Source: Odiellus spinosus
Taxonomy: Eukaryota; Arthropoda; Arachnida; Opiliones; Phalangiidae
Reading direction: 5' to 3'
DNA length: 64,000 nt
Assembly: GCA_963920705.1 (NCBI GenBank)
Contig: OY987234.1
Span: forward strand, 4,061,351-4,125,350
Below, piece by piece: positions 40,091 to 52,035 of the stretch (the stretch's first letter is position 1; every line of letters starts with the position of its first letter). Position numbers and translations under genes: made by a program. The notes under the pieces were generated by a model. The model was not told the DNA's origin and did no database searches. It was given only the letters and a program-made list of their open reading frames with translations.

Positions 40091-41340
40091 AAATAATTCG
40101 GATCGAAATTTCTCGAAATATATTTTCCGTTCAACCTTCGATGCTTTGTCCTATGGATAAACCAACTATTTGGTTAACCAAAAATAGACAACTCTTTTTA
40201 ACAGTTAACCGTTGTTTAAAACGGCGTGTGATTTTTTTAGATAGATATACTTAAAGATAAATTATAAAATCATAAAAATGTGCAATTAACAGAAATGTCA
40301 CGGTTAATCGTAAACAATCGCATAACTCGTCAATATATTTAAAATCCGAGTGTGTTCCTTTAAAAATGAAAAGGAGGGTGTAAAATTTAGGGGATGAATG
40401 ACAAACCAAACTAGAAAATATTCCGCGGTGATTCATAGGAGCACATGTCCTTGCCAGAATATAAAAAATCCTATGACTATACTTTTACCTTGCTCCAGGG
40501 GAATTTTAAAATAATCTTACAATAGTATTTTTTTTTTCTTGAATTTCAGTCCTTGGCAGGGTGGGGAAATCTAACCGAATGTAAAGGTGACCCGAGGTAG
40601 AAATTCACGTGAACTGCAGCTGTCGATATACGTTAGAAATGTGGTAATGTTTATATTTTAGAAAAATTGGATTTGCTTCAAACCCTTAAAGTGTGAAAAT
40701 TATTAATTAACAGTAAAGGAAGCAAAGTAACAATTTAAGGAATTAAAAAGTATTTGTTCGAATTACTTTAAAAAATAGGTATAATTTGGACTAGGAATTT
40801 TAAATAAATTATTTACTAATTTTGCGATTATTTACGATTAACTCTAACATTGCTGTTAATTTGACAGTTTTATTAGTTTATAATTTATATTTAAATACAA
40901 CTATATAAAAATATAAGTGTTTTATAAAAAAATGTTATGTCGAAAATTGATTGCCCATATTTATTGGGTAAACTAAATTTATTGGCCCCAACGTAGCTTC
41001 TATATTCGCAAATTGCAAACACTTAGTCCACTTTCGCGTATACAAATGACAGCAAATTTGTTTAAACAGTTGGATTTAAATTTACATGTTTTCTACACCA
41101 AGAAATATTTTAAAATAATTAAACTATAGAATTCAAATTTTATAAATGTAATTTTTTAAATAGTTTGGTTTTTAAATTTATTTTTATAATTTTGTAATAT
41201 ATGAATATTTTAAATTGTATTAATGTAACGCGTGACCCATTGTAAAAAGCTCTGGTAGTAAGGGCGTTATTTACACGAAATAAACAATAATAATAATAAA
41301 TTCGTAATACAAAACATATAGGCGTAAGTCCCCCAGTGGG
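40091..41340. other. AT-rich sequence, possible LINE 3' tail
   Basis: There is no gene. Near 41222-41305 the words GTAACGCGTGACCCATTG, GAAATAAACAATAATAATAA form a LINE-like 3' end with a polyadenylation-type signal and an ATAATA tail. Confidence 0.4.
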
Positions 41341-42150
41341 CCTATCACTTCGGGTCTTTCCATTCTCTCTTATTTAGAATATTCCCAATACCATAATGCT
41401 CCATTTGGAAATGAAAAGAGAGCCTCTATAGAGCTGTTCGGAAAGTAGCAAAAGAGGCTTGTGTGAGTTAGGGAGAGGCACACTAATTCGAACCAGAGAA
41501 TGCATTCACCATGTTTAACCCTATGGAACTACGGGGGTCTTCGAATCACGCTGAGTGCCAATGCTTGTCGGGCTTTACTCTGGGATTTGCAAAATCTCCA
41601 AAGAGCGATGGAGGACGAATTAGTCCTTTTAGTCATTCGGTTCCAGTACTCCTTACGCGATGAGAAGTCCAACGGCTTTTAACTTGGACCGGTCGGTGAA
41701 AAGGAATGATATATACGAACGTGTTGATCATTGTCTCTCGTGCTATTAAATATAGCAAGAGTGATTCATACTGGTGCAAAATAAGTACGTTGTACAAGAA
41801 ATGTTGGAAAAAATATGCAGTGCTCCTAACTTTTGTCATTATAGAACAAACTTTCACGTATCAGATATTGCGCAAATAAATTAAATAATATTTTTTTTAC
41901 TGGACCATTTGTCTATTAAATTAATATGTAACCTTGGCTAAGGTTGTATATCTTTATCGGAACACGAAATTCATCAGAAACCGTAGTGCTATTTCCATTT
42001 ACCCAGCAACCTTTTTTTGGAACTGATAACTGAGATCATTATACCCATTGCGGTCCGACCGTCCAATGAATTCCACTAAATACAGTCAAAGGTTATTAAG
42101 AGCACTTTAATAGGGTAAATTGCTTCTCCTAATTCTCTAGTTAAACTAAT
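41341..42150. other. No gene recognised
   Basis: Open frames are short and show no domains. No repeat structure was recognised. Confidence 0.4.
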
Positions 42151-42159
42151 ATTTAAATA

Positions 42160-42260
42160 ATGAGAGAGTGATAAGGTATTTGGAGTAATACAGAGGAAGG
42201 TGCATGAATGGGTTAAAAAAGGGTTAAAACAGCAACTTCGCTGAGCTTTATTAAGTGCTT
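42160..42260 (-). repeat. Dispersed repeat, family F
   Basis: AATGAGAGAGTGATAAGGTA followed by GAATGGGTTAAAAAAGGG and a GAGCTTTATTAA block, matching 16552-16666. A further copy is at 42880-42950. Confidence 0.65.
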
Positions 42261-42377
42261 CTAGAATTATAAACACATTTCATTTTTTAAACTGTAGAAA
42301 GATAAAGAATATCCATTGAATTCAAGTTATCAGAGAGAAAGATAGTTTGAAAAAGCTTTAAGGGCATTATCGGGTGC

Positions 42378-42880
42378 TTCTCATGGCCACTGCCTTCTTT
42401 AATACTATGCCTATCCGCAGGAAAAGCTAGGGGGTGGCGTTACCGATTTCAAAAATGTCGTTAGACGTCGCTTTCTTGAGGTTAAAAAAAAGCGAGAAAT
42501 TCAAATGTAGGCCGAAAATTAAAAAATAGATACGAATTTTAGGTTAATAATGGAGAATAAATTAATTAGGATTTATTTTAAATAATTAAACAGTGATTTT
42601 TAAATATTTACATTAAAAGCAAGTTCTAAATCAAATCGTAAATTTAAATCAAGATCTCTACGTTATCTCCTAGATGTCGCTAGGAGTTCTACGATCTTAC
42701 TTCGATAGATAATTATCTAATTGGCTCTTGGCGACGCGACACTCGCGATTGGCTATTCATACATCAGGAAAGTGACATCTATCTCGGACAAATTGCAAAT
42801 TAAAAATGTCAAGAAAAAAAAGTTGTAGTTGGCATTTCGTGGCCTAGTATTACAGAAGGCAGTGTCATGGCTAAGTAACA
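42378..42880. mobile_element. MITE-like element with 30-bp inverted ends
   Basis: CATGGCCACTGCCTTCTTTA at the left returns inverted as AGAAGGCAGTGTCATGG at the right (near 42855). The interior of about 440 bases has no coding sequence. Confidence 0.55.
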
Positions 42881-42952
42881 ATGATTGATAAGATTTATGA
42901 AGAAATAGAGAAAAAGGTGGCTGAATGGGTTTCAGAAGCTTAAAAAGCTTAT

Positions 42953-43453
42953 ATTATACAAAAAAGAATGTGTTTCGCACCCTTAATCTTTATCTAACTC
43001 GAATCAAACCCGTGAAGGGACACAAATTAATTATTAGAGAAAGATCAATTTCATATCTTTAAAATTATAGTTAGTAGATTTAGTCTACTACTTCAAAGAT
43101 TTTATTATTATTATATATTTTCCAAAAAACGGATAAAGACGACCTAGGACTAATGAGAGATATATGTACATTAAAGGAACTCCATCTTTAGCTAATTTTA
43201 TTAGTGATACTGATAGAATTTAAAATTAACATCAATGAGAGAGGAAGGTTACCTAGGTCGTCTTTATCAGTTTTTTGGAAAATATATAATAATAATAAAA
43301 TCTTTGAAGTGGTAGACTAAATCTACTAACTATAATTTTAAAGATATGAAATTGCTCTTTCTCTAACAATTAATTTGTGTTCCTTCACGGGTTTGATTCG
43401 AGTTAGATAAAGAGCCCTTTTTAAGGGTGCGAAGCAACCTCTTTTTTGTATAA
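42953..43453. mobile_element. MITE family D, copy 2
   Basis: The ends are ATTATACAAAAAAG and its inverse, with the internal CAAACCCGTGAAGGGACA and inverse. The arms match inverted for about 190 bases. It lies directly next to a family F copy. Confidence 0.8.
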
Positions 43454-43604
43454 TTTCTGTCCCTTTTTTCACCATTTAGACCTTTTCCTCATTTCACTAT
43501 TTTGCTTTATAGGTATATTGAACCTTAATTCTTACTAATGATGAATAAATATTATAGCGTTTAATTGAGGCTTCAATCTATTCGTAATTGAGACCCTAGA
43601 ACAA

Positions 43605-44030
43605 ATCTTGAAAGGCAGAGATTAACTAACCTAAAATATTACAAGTGGGTTGGGTTAGCCTGAGCTAGGGATTACCTAGTTGGAGGGATGGGCAATTTCC
43701 AGGGATTAATTAACATAATTTAACCTTATCATAAAGATCACATGATGGAATGGGTAGCCTGAGGGATTAACTAGTTGGAAGGATGGGCTAATTCGAGGAA
43801 TTATATAACCTAAGCTAGCCTTACCTAAAATATTACAAATAGCCTGAGCTAAGGATAAACTAGTTGGAGGGATTGGCTAATTAGAGCGATTATCTATCCA
43901 AAACATTCCTTAAAGATTACCAGATGGACGGGGTAGCTCGAGGCTTTAACTAGTTTGAGGTATAGGCGAGGGATTAACAAACCTAGCCTTACCTAAAATA
44001 TTACAAGAGGGTCCGAGCTAGGGATTAAAT
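43605..44030. repeat. Tandem repeat, about 110-bp units, four diverged copies
   Basis: Each unit has CTAACCTAAAATATTACAAG, GAGCTAGGGATTA and AGTTGGAGGGATGGGC in order. Related inverted units are at 8415-8545. Confidence 0.7.
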
Positions 44031-44174
44031 TTATAATATGGAATCGCATCGACAAAAAATGGGCATGGAAGGCGAAACAATTCAAGAGAACATAATTCAG
44101 AAGGCTAGAATTATGTGGCCGTATATTTAACTCGCCAACATCAATTTCCGTTTCGCCTATCATATTTAACATTC

Positions 44175-44345
44175 TAAATCTTCATTTTTTAATATACTTA
44201 AGTTAGATTTGCTTTAGATCCAGACTTTAATAATTGGCCAACTACTTAAAGGCAGTGTCATTACGTAGTAGTAATGACGGTGCTTTTGGATCTAAAGCAC
44301 ATCCTTGTCGCAAAACTCAAGTATTTAAAAAAAATAAAGTAGAGA
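44175..44345. repeat. Palindromic MITE-like repeat
   Basis: TTTGCTTTAGATCCA near 44208 returns as TGGATCTAAAGCA near 44300. The centre GTCATTACGTAGTAGTAATGAC is self-complementary. Confidence 0.65.
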
Positions 44346-44404
44346 TTGAGAACGTTAAAATTTAAATTTCGTGTGTAATTGAGCACTTCACAGTATATGT
44401 AGTT

Positions 44405-45117
44405 CATCTCAAGTGATATTTAATCCCTAGACCTTTCATTGTGAAACGTTCTTACAGATTTAAATTCAATCGCCCCGGTTTATTCGAGTATTCTACCCAA
44501 AAGATCTGGAGAAAGAGGTCTCTTAACACCTAAATATAGGTGAGAAACGATTGCCGAAACAATCGAAGACGACACCATCGCGCAAGCGAGAGGATTCGTA
44601 ACAATTTTAAACGCTAATGTAAACCACTCATTGGTGCGGTGCATCTATGTAAATCACGCTTACATAGGCAGAGAAGAGATATATTTTTAAAGTTAAAAAT
44701 CAAATGATAAGAAAATCTTGCCAACTTTTTAATCACGGTGAATTAGGGTAAATTTAATGGGATACTCATGATATAATATAATAGTCAAAATTAGACGGCT
44801 AAAGAGGGCTGGTCTAGAAGAAGAACCCAGTGAATGCAATTTTCAGTTAACGATAAAAAATGCCATTAAAAAAGCTTATCTACTGTTTAATAAATTAAAT
44901 TTTTGTTTATATATTTAAAGCCAATTAAAAAAGCTCGGCTAGTTATGTTTTACCCTTTTCGTCACCCATACAGGCATCTGTCTCTCTATTAACTCGAATT
45001 CGATGGATATTCATTATAATTCTACTGATTAAGAAATAAAATTTTTGTTTATGATTTTGAAGCAATTAGTAAAGCTCGGCTAAGCTTAAGATTTCACCCT
45101 TTTGTAACCCATTTCAA
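44405..45117 (-). repeat. Composite repeat: family L (LTR-like) plus family F, uninterrupted copy
   Basis: This copy runs unbroken through both insertion points used elsewhere. ACCCAG at 44825-44830 is the Polinton site, and TTAA at 44888-44891 is the Kolobok site. After 44900 two family F units follow (44930-45000 and 45055-45117). Confidence 0.75.
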
Positions 45118-45752
45118 TATTGATTCTACAACGCTTATACTTCTCTACAAGGCAATAACTGAACCGCTCTACGACTATGGCGATATTTTTTACAACTCGG
45201 CTGGCCAGACAGAGCTTCACCGGCTTCAGGTCCAACAATCTGCCATATGCAAGATGGTTACCGGTGCTCCCAAACGGTCGTCAGCCACGCAAGCCCGCCA
45301 TCGAGCCAACGTCTTGCCTTTGCAAGAACGTTACCGGGTCCATCTCCTAAACTTTATGTACCGGATCTTCAATGGCAATGTACCATCTTACCTTGCCGAG
45401 TTGTTCCCGACGCCCAATACACTTCATTTGCATGATACGCGAGCAAGTTCTCACAATTTTCACGTTGACACGACTAAGACCTACTTGCGGCGTGTCTCGG
45501 TCAAGTGCAGAGGAGTTTCAGAGTGGAATAACTTGCCATCATCAGTTAAGGACCTTTCGAGCTTCAGTTTGTTTAAGAAGGAACTACTACAATTATTTCA
45601 CGGCCACACGCAACATTAAATTTGATTTCCTATACTTTTATCCACATTCATTCTTATCTAAAATTTCATACTTTGTATAATTCATCGGACCCCCCTGGAA
45701 ATCTGCTTTAAGCTGAGGGGGATATCCAATAAAAGCCTTTATTATTATACTC
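45118..45752 (+). pseudogene. 5'-truncated non-LTR retrotransposon: C-terminal end of RT ORF
   Basis: The frame from about 45135 to the stop at 45619 reads like the tail of a CR1/L2/Jockey-type polyprotein: ITEPLYDYGDIFYNSAG, LHRLQVQQSAICKMVTG, LPLQERYRVHLLNFMY, then WNNLPSSVKDLSSFSLFKKE. This is the thumb and C-terminal region; the catalytic palm is missing by 5' truncation. AATAAAAG and a TTATTATTATA tail end the insertion at 45752. The flanking composite repeat resumes at 45753, matching 52395 onward and lacking about 80 bases. Confidence 0.8.
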
Positions 45753-45984
45753 TTGTACCCGAACGAAGTCTTATCAAATTTTTTCAAAAGTACCTTTGTC
45801 TGTATTAATTCGAATTCAGTGGACGGTGGGAAGAGGGAAACGACGACGACGACGATTTCAGTTATCAAGCGCCGCGGGTCCATTGGAAAAGACATTACGG
45901 TTTCTGATGAAATTCGAGTTTAAATAAAGGGATAAACACAAACGTGTTTATCCTAATTTATTGTTTCTAAAATTATAAAGAAAC
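45753..45984. repeat. Composite repeat, continuation
   Basis: TCTGTATTAATTCGAATTCA and GTGGACGGTGGGAAG match 52450-52482. After 45840 the similarity ends in a short GACGAC run. Confidence 0.6.
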
Positions 45985-46740
45985 AAGTTGGGAAACAAAA
46001 ATATTACCTCCGAGACAAACCTAACCGAACCCTACCGTAAGTATAAATATGAAAAGAAGTGTGTATGTTCGGAGAGTAGTGCAAATGTTGCAGAGCATAA
46101 ATATTTCTCCCTTTAACTTTAAGTAATCAAAAATAATCTTTGACTTTTTACCATTATTTTATATACGCTCAATTAATGGTAACACATGATAAAAAAACAT
46201 TTTCGAAATAAATATATATAAAAATCCTCGCAATATTAAAAATGCAACTGAATCATTCGGCTGTACGGTGTGGTTCTCATTAATAATCCGCTGATTTGAT
46301 AAAGATCAATGAATGAGTCGGGAGTGGCACGGAAGAGACGAAATTAAATCGACGGTGATTATGTAAAAAGTTTCGCTTGGACAAACTTGGTTCTGACCTC
46401 GTTGTTGAGGTTTTCATCTTACGAGTGATCCCAGTGATTGAAAGAATCCAAGATGATCTGGTCGAGAGAGATGTCACTTTGCAATCCGGCTGACTCCTAA
46501 GTTAAAAAATATTTTGAAATCAGACTAAATGTCACACCGTAAGTATCTCACATATTGAGTCTGGAGAACACTCGCTGCTTGTACTCCAATTTTTCTAGGC
46601 CTGGCTAGTTCTTCCTGGTGGTAAATGATATTTAGTTTACTGTAACAACTGTGTCGTTACTCTGTTGACTTGTAAATGGTGAAGGCATTAACATTATGTT
46701 GATCGATATTGACACGATCTTCACGATTGTTAACTGCTTT
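45985..46740 (+). repeat. Dispersed non-coding repeat, family A, copy 3
   Basis: It starts CAAGTTGGGAAACAAAAATA and follows the block order of 3640-4660, including CTGATTTGATAA, ACGAGTGATC, GGTCGAGAGAG and CTCTGTTGACTT. Confidence 0.65.
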
Positions 46741-46869
46741 TGAGCATTTCTAAACCGATTTAACTATGATCTACCTAGAGGATAGTATAATACACAAATA
46801 AAATAAAAAGTCAAAAGGTATTTGCAGTCAATTACTTTACAGTCTCTCTTTATAATCCCAAATTTAATA

Positions 46870-47332
46870 AAAAACATTTCTAAGTAATGCGATTTAAATT
46901 CAGTCGCCTCGGTTTATTCGAGTACTCGTGAGAAAGGGGCCTCTTATCACCGAAATATAGACGAGAAACGATTGCCGACACAATCGAGGACGACACCATC
47001 GCGCAAGCGAGAGGGTTCACCACAATTATAAACGCTAACGTAAACGTAAAACCCCCATTGGAGCAGTGCATCTATGAGTACCGAATCTGTAAATCTCGTT
47101 TATATCGGCCGAGAAGAGATATATTTTTAAAGTTAAAAAATCAAATGATAAGAAAATCTTGCCTACTTTTTAATTACGGTGAATTAAGGGGAATTTAATG
47201 GGACACTCATGATATAATATAATAGTCAAAATTAAAGGGCTGAAGAGGGCTACCAGAGTAGAAGAACCCAGTGAATGTAATTTTCAGTTATCTATAAAAA
47301 ATACTATTATAAATAGCTTATCTACTGCTTAA
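46870..47332 (-). repeat. Composite repeat, family L copy 3, left of the Kolobok-like element
   Basis: It matches 44405-44891 and the inverse of 32401-32885, with the TATA-containing GATATAAACGAG near 47095-47105. It carries the empty Polinton site at 47266-47271 and stops at TTAA 47329-47332. Confidence 0.75.
47329..47332. other. Kolobok-like element target duplication, left (TTAA)
   Basis: TTAA; the partner is at 52036-52039. Flanking bases rejoin to match 44878-44900. Confidence 0.85.
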
Positions 47333-47744
47333 AGGAATGAGTCACCCTGGAAATATTTTTGTCCTAATATACTTGCCTTAGTCTTAAAATACTAAAAAAA
47401 ACATCCAAAACCTATTTGCCTTTTTAAATATTTAGTTTTAACCAACTTTAACTCATGCCAACATCCGCGCCATTTTTAACGATTTTAAAATTTCCGTCCT
47501 AGTAAAAAATATGATTGGCTTTTATCTTTTTTTTGTTGGCCAGTAGAATCACGTTTTTGGATTTTTTACCGTTTCACGATATAATTCAGTTGAGCTAGGT
47601 TAAGCCCTCGGTGTTCTAGAAAGGACTGAGATAGGAATGACTTTTCTTTTGAACGCTTGGAAATATTTGTTGAAACGGACTCTCCTTGCTCTGGCTGCTA
47701 GAAAACGTACGCCGGCACAACAGGTCCAATAAACTTACAAGAGA

Positions 47745-48060
47745 GCCGGGAGTGGTGGCGCACTCCTGTAAACTGGCGTCTCAGTGGCAAGGTCTGGGTG
47801 TTGTCCTGCTCGAATCGCAGGTCCCTTGCCCATGGGGAGTGTTGCGAATGGTCCGCGACGGAATGGTCCTTCCTCTTCCCCATTCCCATCTCCTTCCGTC
47901 GCGTGGGCAATTCCCAGTCCTCATCCCTGCGTAGTTACTTACCATAACTGAGTTGCTCAAGGCCTTACGCCTTGGCGCCACACCTGGTTCGCAATCGCGG
48001 CCGCTGTCCGGGCGTAAAGACGTTACGTTACACGCCGAAAAAAAAAAAAAAAAAAAAAAA
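47745..48060 (+). mobile_element. tRNA-like SINE with poly(A) tail and perfect target duplication
   Basis: The element starts GCCGGGAGTGGTGGCGCACT, with an A-box-like TGGCGTCTCAGTGG and a B-box-like CTGCTCGAATCGCAGG. It ends in about 23 A at 48038-48060. The 14-base word AAACTTACAAGAGA flanks it (47731-47744 and 48058-48071). It is inserted in the Kolobok-like element, so it is younger. The first 20 bases recall 7SL/Alu, but the rest does not. Confidence 0.85.
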
Positions 48061-48100
48061 CTTACAAGAGAACGGCGCCGGTTTAGGCTTATTTTTATTA

Positions 48101-48790
48101 TGCCTCGGGTAAATCCATATGAAGTAGAGCCGGAATATACTGAGGAAGAATTAAGAATAATGGAACTGAATGCTCAAAACGAAGATGCAAACAATCTTGA
48201 AGTAAATTTAAATCTGGAAGACATACAGTTAATTGTACATGCAATAATTGTGTACCGGTTTGGCTAGGCCTTGGTACTATTGAGGAGAAGCTTACCAACA
48301 TGAAAAAATATATCAATGGGAAAGACTGTAGAGGAGGATTCATTTGTCGCCAGCAAATCCCAGAAGTTGTGACTTTTCTCCTTGAAAACGAAGACGAGGT
48401 AATACCTCATCTATGTGTAACTATGAACATTGCTTACGAAAGCCGATATTAAAAGCCACGTACAGAAACTATTTGCATTCACGCCGAAGGCCAGCTCCTC
48501 CCGTAAACTTATCAAACAAGTAAAAGCATTGTTTTTGCAGTGTGATTATCGTAAATATCCAATAATTTTACTCTTTTTACTAGAACATACCGGTATACAG
48601 CGTACCGAAGCTACACGTACTTGGTATTCAACAAATTGGGGAGAAGAAATCGGAGAGTGCTTCCCCTATGCACTCTTTTGAGTATCAGAAAGAACTTCTC
48701 AGAAGAGAATGCTGACCTGTATATCAGCTACAAGGCTGGAGTGGAAATCGAAGCTTTTCGAGCAGACAACGAAGGGAACGATTAAAGTTT
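48101..48790 (+). pseudogene. Degenerate ORF inside the Kolobok-like element, unknown
   Basis: The first part reads MPRVNPYEVEPEYTEEELRI and is acidic. After a frame change near 48245 it continues as VWLGLGTIEEKLTNMKKYIN and GGFICRQQIPEVVTFL. After another near 48440 it becomes KADIKSHVQKLFAFTPKASS up to the stop at 48681. Amino-acid use in all three parts looks protein-like. I do not recognise the family. It is on the opposite strand to the transposase, as a second gene of the transposon or an older passenger would be. Confidence 0.4.
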
Positions 48791-48959
48791 TAGATCCATG
48801 TATGCGTTAACGTGAATATCAGTAGAACGTTTGGGCTGTTAAATCAAATATCTTTACGTTACGTCTTTACGTTACGTGATATTCAAATTAAATAATTTTG
48901 TGATAATTAAATTAAGTATCTCTACGTTATATTTCAATCAAATATTTTTGACATATTAT

Positions 48960-49170
48960 CACATATCTTTGTGATATTTTAATAAAATGTTTGTGATATT
49001 TTAATCAAATGTACGCGATATTTTAATGTTTGTGATATTTTAATAAAATGTTTGTGATATTTTAATCAAATGTACGCGATATTTTAATGTTTGTGATATT
49101 TTAATAAAATGTTTGTGATATTTTAATCAAATGTACGCGATATTTTAATGTTTGTGATATTTTAATCAAA
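48960..49170. repeat. 61-bp tandem repeat, three units plus partials
   Basis: The unit joins TGTTTGTGATATTTTAATAA, AATGTTTGTGATATTTTAAT and CAAATGTACGCGATATTTTA. The three full units are almost identical. Confidence 0.9.
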
Positions 49171-49322
49171 ACTTTGATATTTAATACAAATATCTCTGTA
49201 AATTGATTACATGATAGAGTAATTAAAAATACTTTGATTTTAAATGTAATCAGTAATTATTTTAAAATCCGATTCTTCACTCGTAACAAATTTTCAAATT
49301 TGGAATTCTTAATTATCTGATT

Positions 49323-51704
49323 TTAAAAAAGTCTCCTATTTTTTGCCTCCCTCACTAGACCTGACTTATCTGGTCTTGGTATGGGTGCAACATTGCGTCT
49401 TTTGCGAAAGTTACTCATTAAATTTGCTAAAGGAATATCCTCTTCTTCCATAAGTTTTCTGGTGACAATGTTTTCAAGAATTGTGAATATGAAATTATAG
49501 GATTTAGGTTCCTTTAAGGGTCTTGCATGCCACTCTCCAGTTGCTTTAGAATAATAATACTCAAATTCTTCTTTGTTTCCAGTTTCAGTCAATGTATCAC
49601 TTTCTATTTCAAAATAAAATTTTCTATCAGCATTAAAGTTGTGATCCAACGCAGTAAGGATGGTTCGAGCGACCATTACTTCATAGTCAAATTCTTGCTG
49701 TTTAGGACAATACTTCAATAATAGGCTGTGATATGATTCCAATTTCGAAGTGTGAGAGAATTTGCAAGTTTGCCTTAGGTCTTTTAAAAGTTTTTTTTTA
49801 TTTACGATATCATCTATCGCTTCGTAAGCGGAACTGTCTACCTTCAACCATTTCTTCCGTCTTATTTGTTCTGATGATAAAGGCTCGTGAATACACTTTT
49901 TATGGTGAATAAGACTTGGAAATGAATGCACATTTGTTATGTGATGGGAGACAGATTTCCACATGTCAACAAGCACATCGGGATTGCCATTGCAACTTTG
50001 GGCGCAGAACCACATATGCCTAGTGAGAGATTTTAACCACGGTCTTAGGTCAGCGTTATTTTTCTTCTTGGATACAGCAGTAATCAGTTTACCCACGTTC
50101 TTTGCCAAATGCCATACATCAAATTGGTGGTTTATTTGAGGGTAACTGTCCCTTAGAAAAGCTCTAATTTGAATATGGCGATCAGTAGTTATTTGGGTTA
50201 TTTCTATTCCCTCTTTTTAAATTTTGGTTAAGCATCGCTTTAAACCTTCTAATTCCATATTTGTAGATTTAAATTCGACTTCACTCTTATCAACCATCTC
50301 GAAATGAATACATTTATCACTAGCTTGGTCAAGAAATGTGTAGCTACAATATTTTGCGGAGTGGCCGGGTGAGTCAAATCTTCCATCCGCTGAAATGTTA
50401 ACTTTATCGCTATCCTTTAATTTGGCAAATATAATCTTTTGCTCATTTTTCCAAGCTACCTTTATCTCGGGTATAACCCAATTTTTCTGAGCTTTATAAA
50501 ATGTTGTTCTTCCGATACTTTTCAGACCCATATACTCGAAAACCGAGTTAATTCTGTGGAACGTAGCTCCCGAAAGCAAAATACTAGCTGCGAGTAACAA
50601 ATTTCCTGCTGCCATTTTCCCTATTAAGGGTTGAGATCGCCATATAAAATGATGACCACTAATGCAGGCCAATTTTACGGTTAACTGAGTTCCTTCATTT
50701 TCAGATTTTACAGTTTCAGTTATATCAACAGCACTCTGGTAGTGTGGTTCTTCACACCGAACTCTGCTCAATAATTGGTTAAGCTGGCTTTCAAAAACAA
50801 TGTATTTTTTCTCTCTAACCATGGTTTTTTCTTGGTCAACCAAAGTTGTCTCTGTAGACGAGGCTGAGCCTTCTAAACTAGGCTCATAAAGAGAAACATC
50901 TTTAATAGGGGTTATGAAAGATTCTTCTGAAACGCAACTTTGAGCTTTTGGTGACTCGAACTCTTGTTGAATGAAGTCGCACCTCTTAGGGGTTGAATGT
51001 TGGAGCAATCTTTTAGCTTTGGGGGTCGTCATTTCTGTAGCGAAACAATGGTCTTTCTGTATAGACTTCATTTTTAGTGTGCGCAAAATGGTCAATTCAA
51101 GATTAACATCTTCGGCTGTACATGTATCAGTTCCGATATCAACTCCAGACCTCAAATCACTAAGAGTTTCCCAATATTGTCCTGATGACGAAATATTAGT
51201 TTGAACCCCAATTTCACGTGTGAAAGGGGAGACTGCGACTTTATCACCATCAAAAATTCAAAATTCTTCCACTTGTATCCCAATTTCATTGGATTTGGTT
51301 CCAAAGGCAGAATTCGTGCTAGGTAAATTATCGGAAATATATTCTGGTACTGTCAATATTGATTCTGACTCTTCTTCGCTGACATTAGGAATATTTAATG
51401 TTGGTATTGCCCCTTGTTTAAGCCTCTTCTTTTTAGAGAAAATTGATCCAACCAGCTCGATAGAATCTGCCGTGAAATGGCTCTCACACACTCTCAAGTC
51501 TAAAAGTTTTAGCTTATCTATTTCATCGCGTGACAAAGGCTTAGCACGCAGAAGGGGTTTGTATAATTCTTGAACAGATTTTTTGGCATATTTTACCCAT
51601 TTTCTGGCTATTTCCGTATGGAGACCTACATGGGGAACTTTAAAGAAACTAATACCCCAACGTTTGGAATAATTTTTACAGTTTTCTATCATACATAGAG
51701 GCAT
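49323..51704 (-). pseudogene. THAP-domain transposase (Kolobok-like), two nonsense codons
   Basis: One 794-codon frame runs from ATG 51704 to the stop at 49323. It is broken only by TGA at 51258-51260 and TAA at 50217-50219; there are no frameshifts. Residues 1-80 form a THAP finger: C4, C9, the tryptophan of ARKWVKYAKK, and C-x2-H in RVCESHFTADS. A low-complexity linker follows. The catalytic region has ISADGRFDSPGHSAKY, then across the second stop TTDRHIQIRAF and HQFDVWHLAKNVGK, then HMWFCAQSCNG, YHSLLLKYCPK and an AR-x-L-x2-LDHN-type tail. This is the D-D-H pattern reported for Kolobok-type enzymes. The stops suggest recent loss of function. Confidence 0.85.
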
Positions 51705-52035
51705 AATTAAGAAAAAAGAGAAACTAACCGAAGTTATCGAACAGAACCCAACAGGGCCAACAATCTTTCAGTAGCAGACGCTACGCAGAGAGGATATCCT
51801 TGAAATCGAGCTACCTTAATGGCTTTTAAACGAACCAATCATCGTTTATACTACGACGTCATAGAACTTTTCAGAGAAGCCTACTTCCAGGAAGTAATGG
51901 TAGCACCCGTATACACTAATTAAAAGCTTTTAATTAAAAAATTTCAATTACAATAAAAAAATTAAATCCGGATCTTTGTATTTACACTAGTTTTAAACAT
52001 TTTTAAAGAAAAAAAATCTACTATAGCATTTTCCT

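Larger units (their letters stand above)
47333..52035 (-). mobile_element. Kolobok-like THAP transposon, 4703 bp
   Basis: TTAA is duplicated on both sides (47329-47332 and 52036-52039), and the paralogous repeat at 44888-44891 has the site once and uninterrupted. Both ends read AGGAA inward, after which they diverge. It encodes a THAP-domain transposase on the minus strand (49323-51704), broken by two nonsense codons. It also holds a degenerate plus-strand ORF (48101-48790), a 61-bp tandem array and a nested SINE. TTAA targeting and a THAP finger fit Kolobok; piggyBac also uses TTAA but has a different transposase. Confidence 0.85.

Noticed and set aside
47745..47770. Human Alu contamination
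   Set aside because: Only the first 20 or so bases resemble Alu. The element has its own body, tRNA-like boxes and a target duplication in local sequence.
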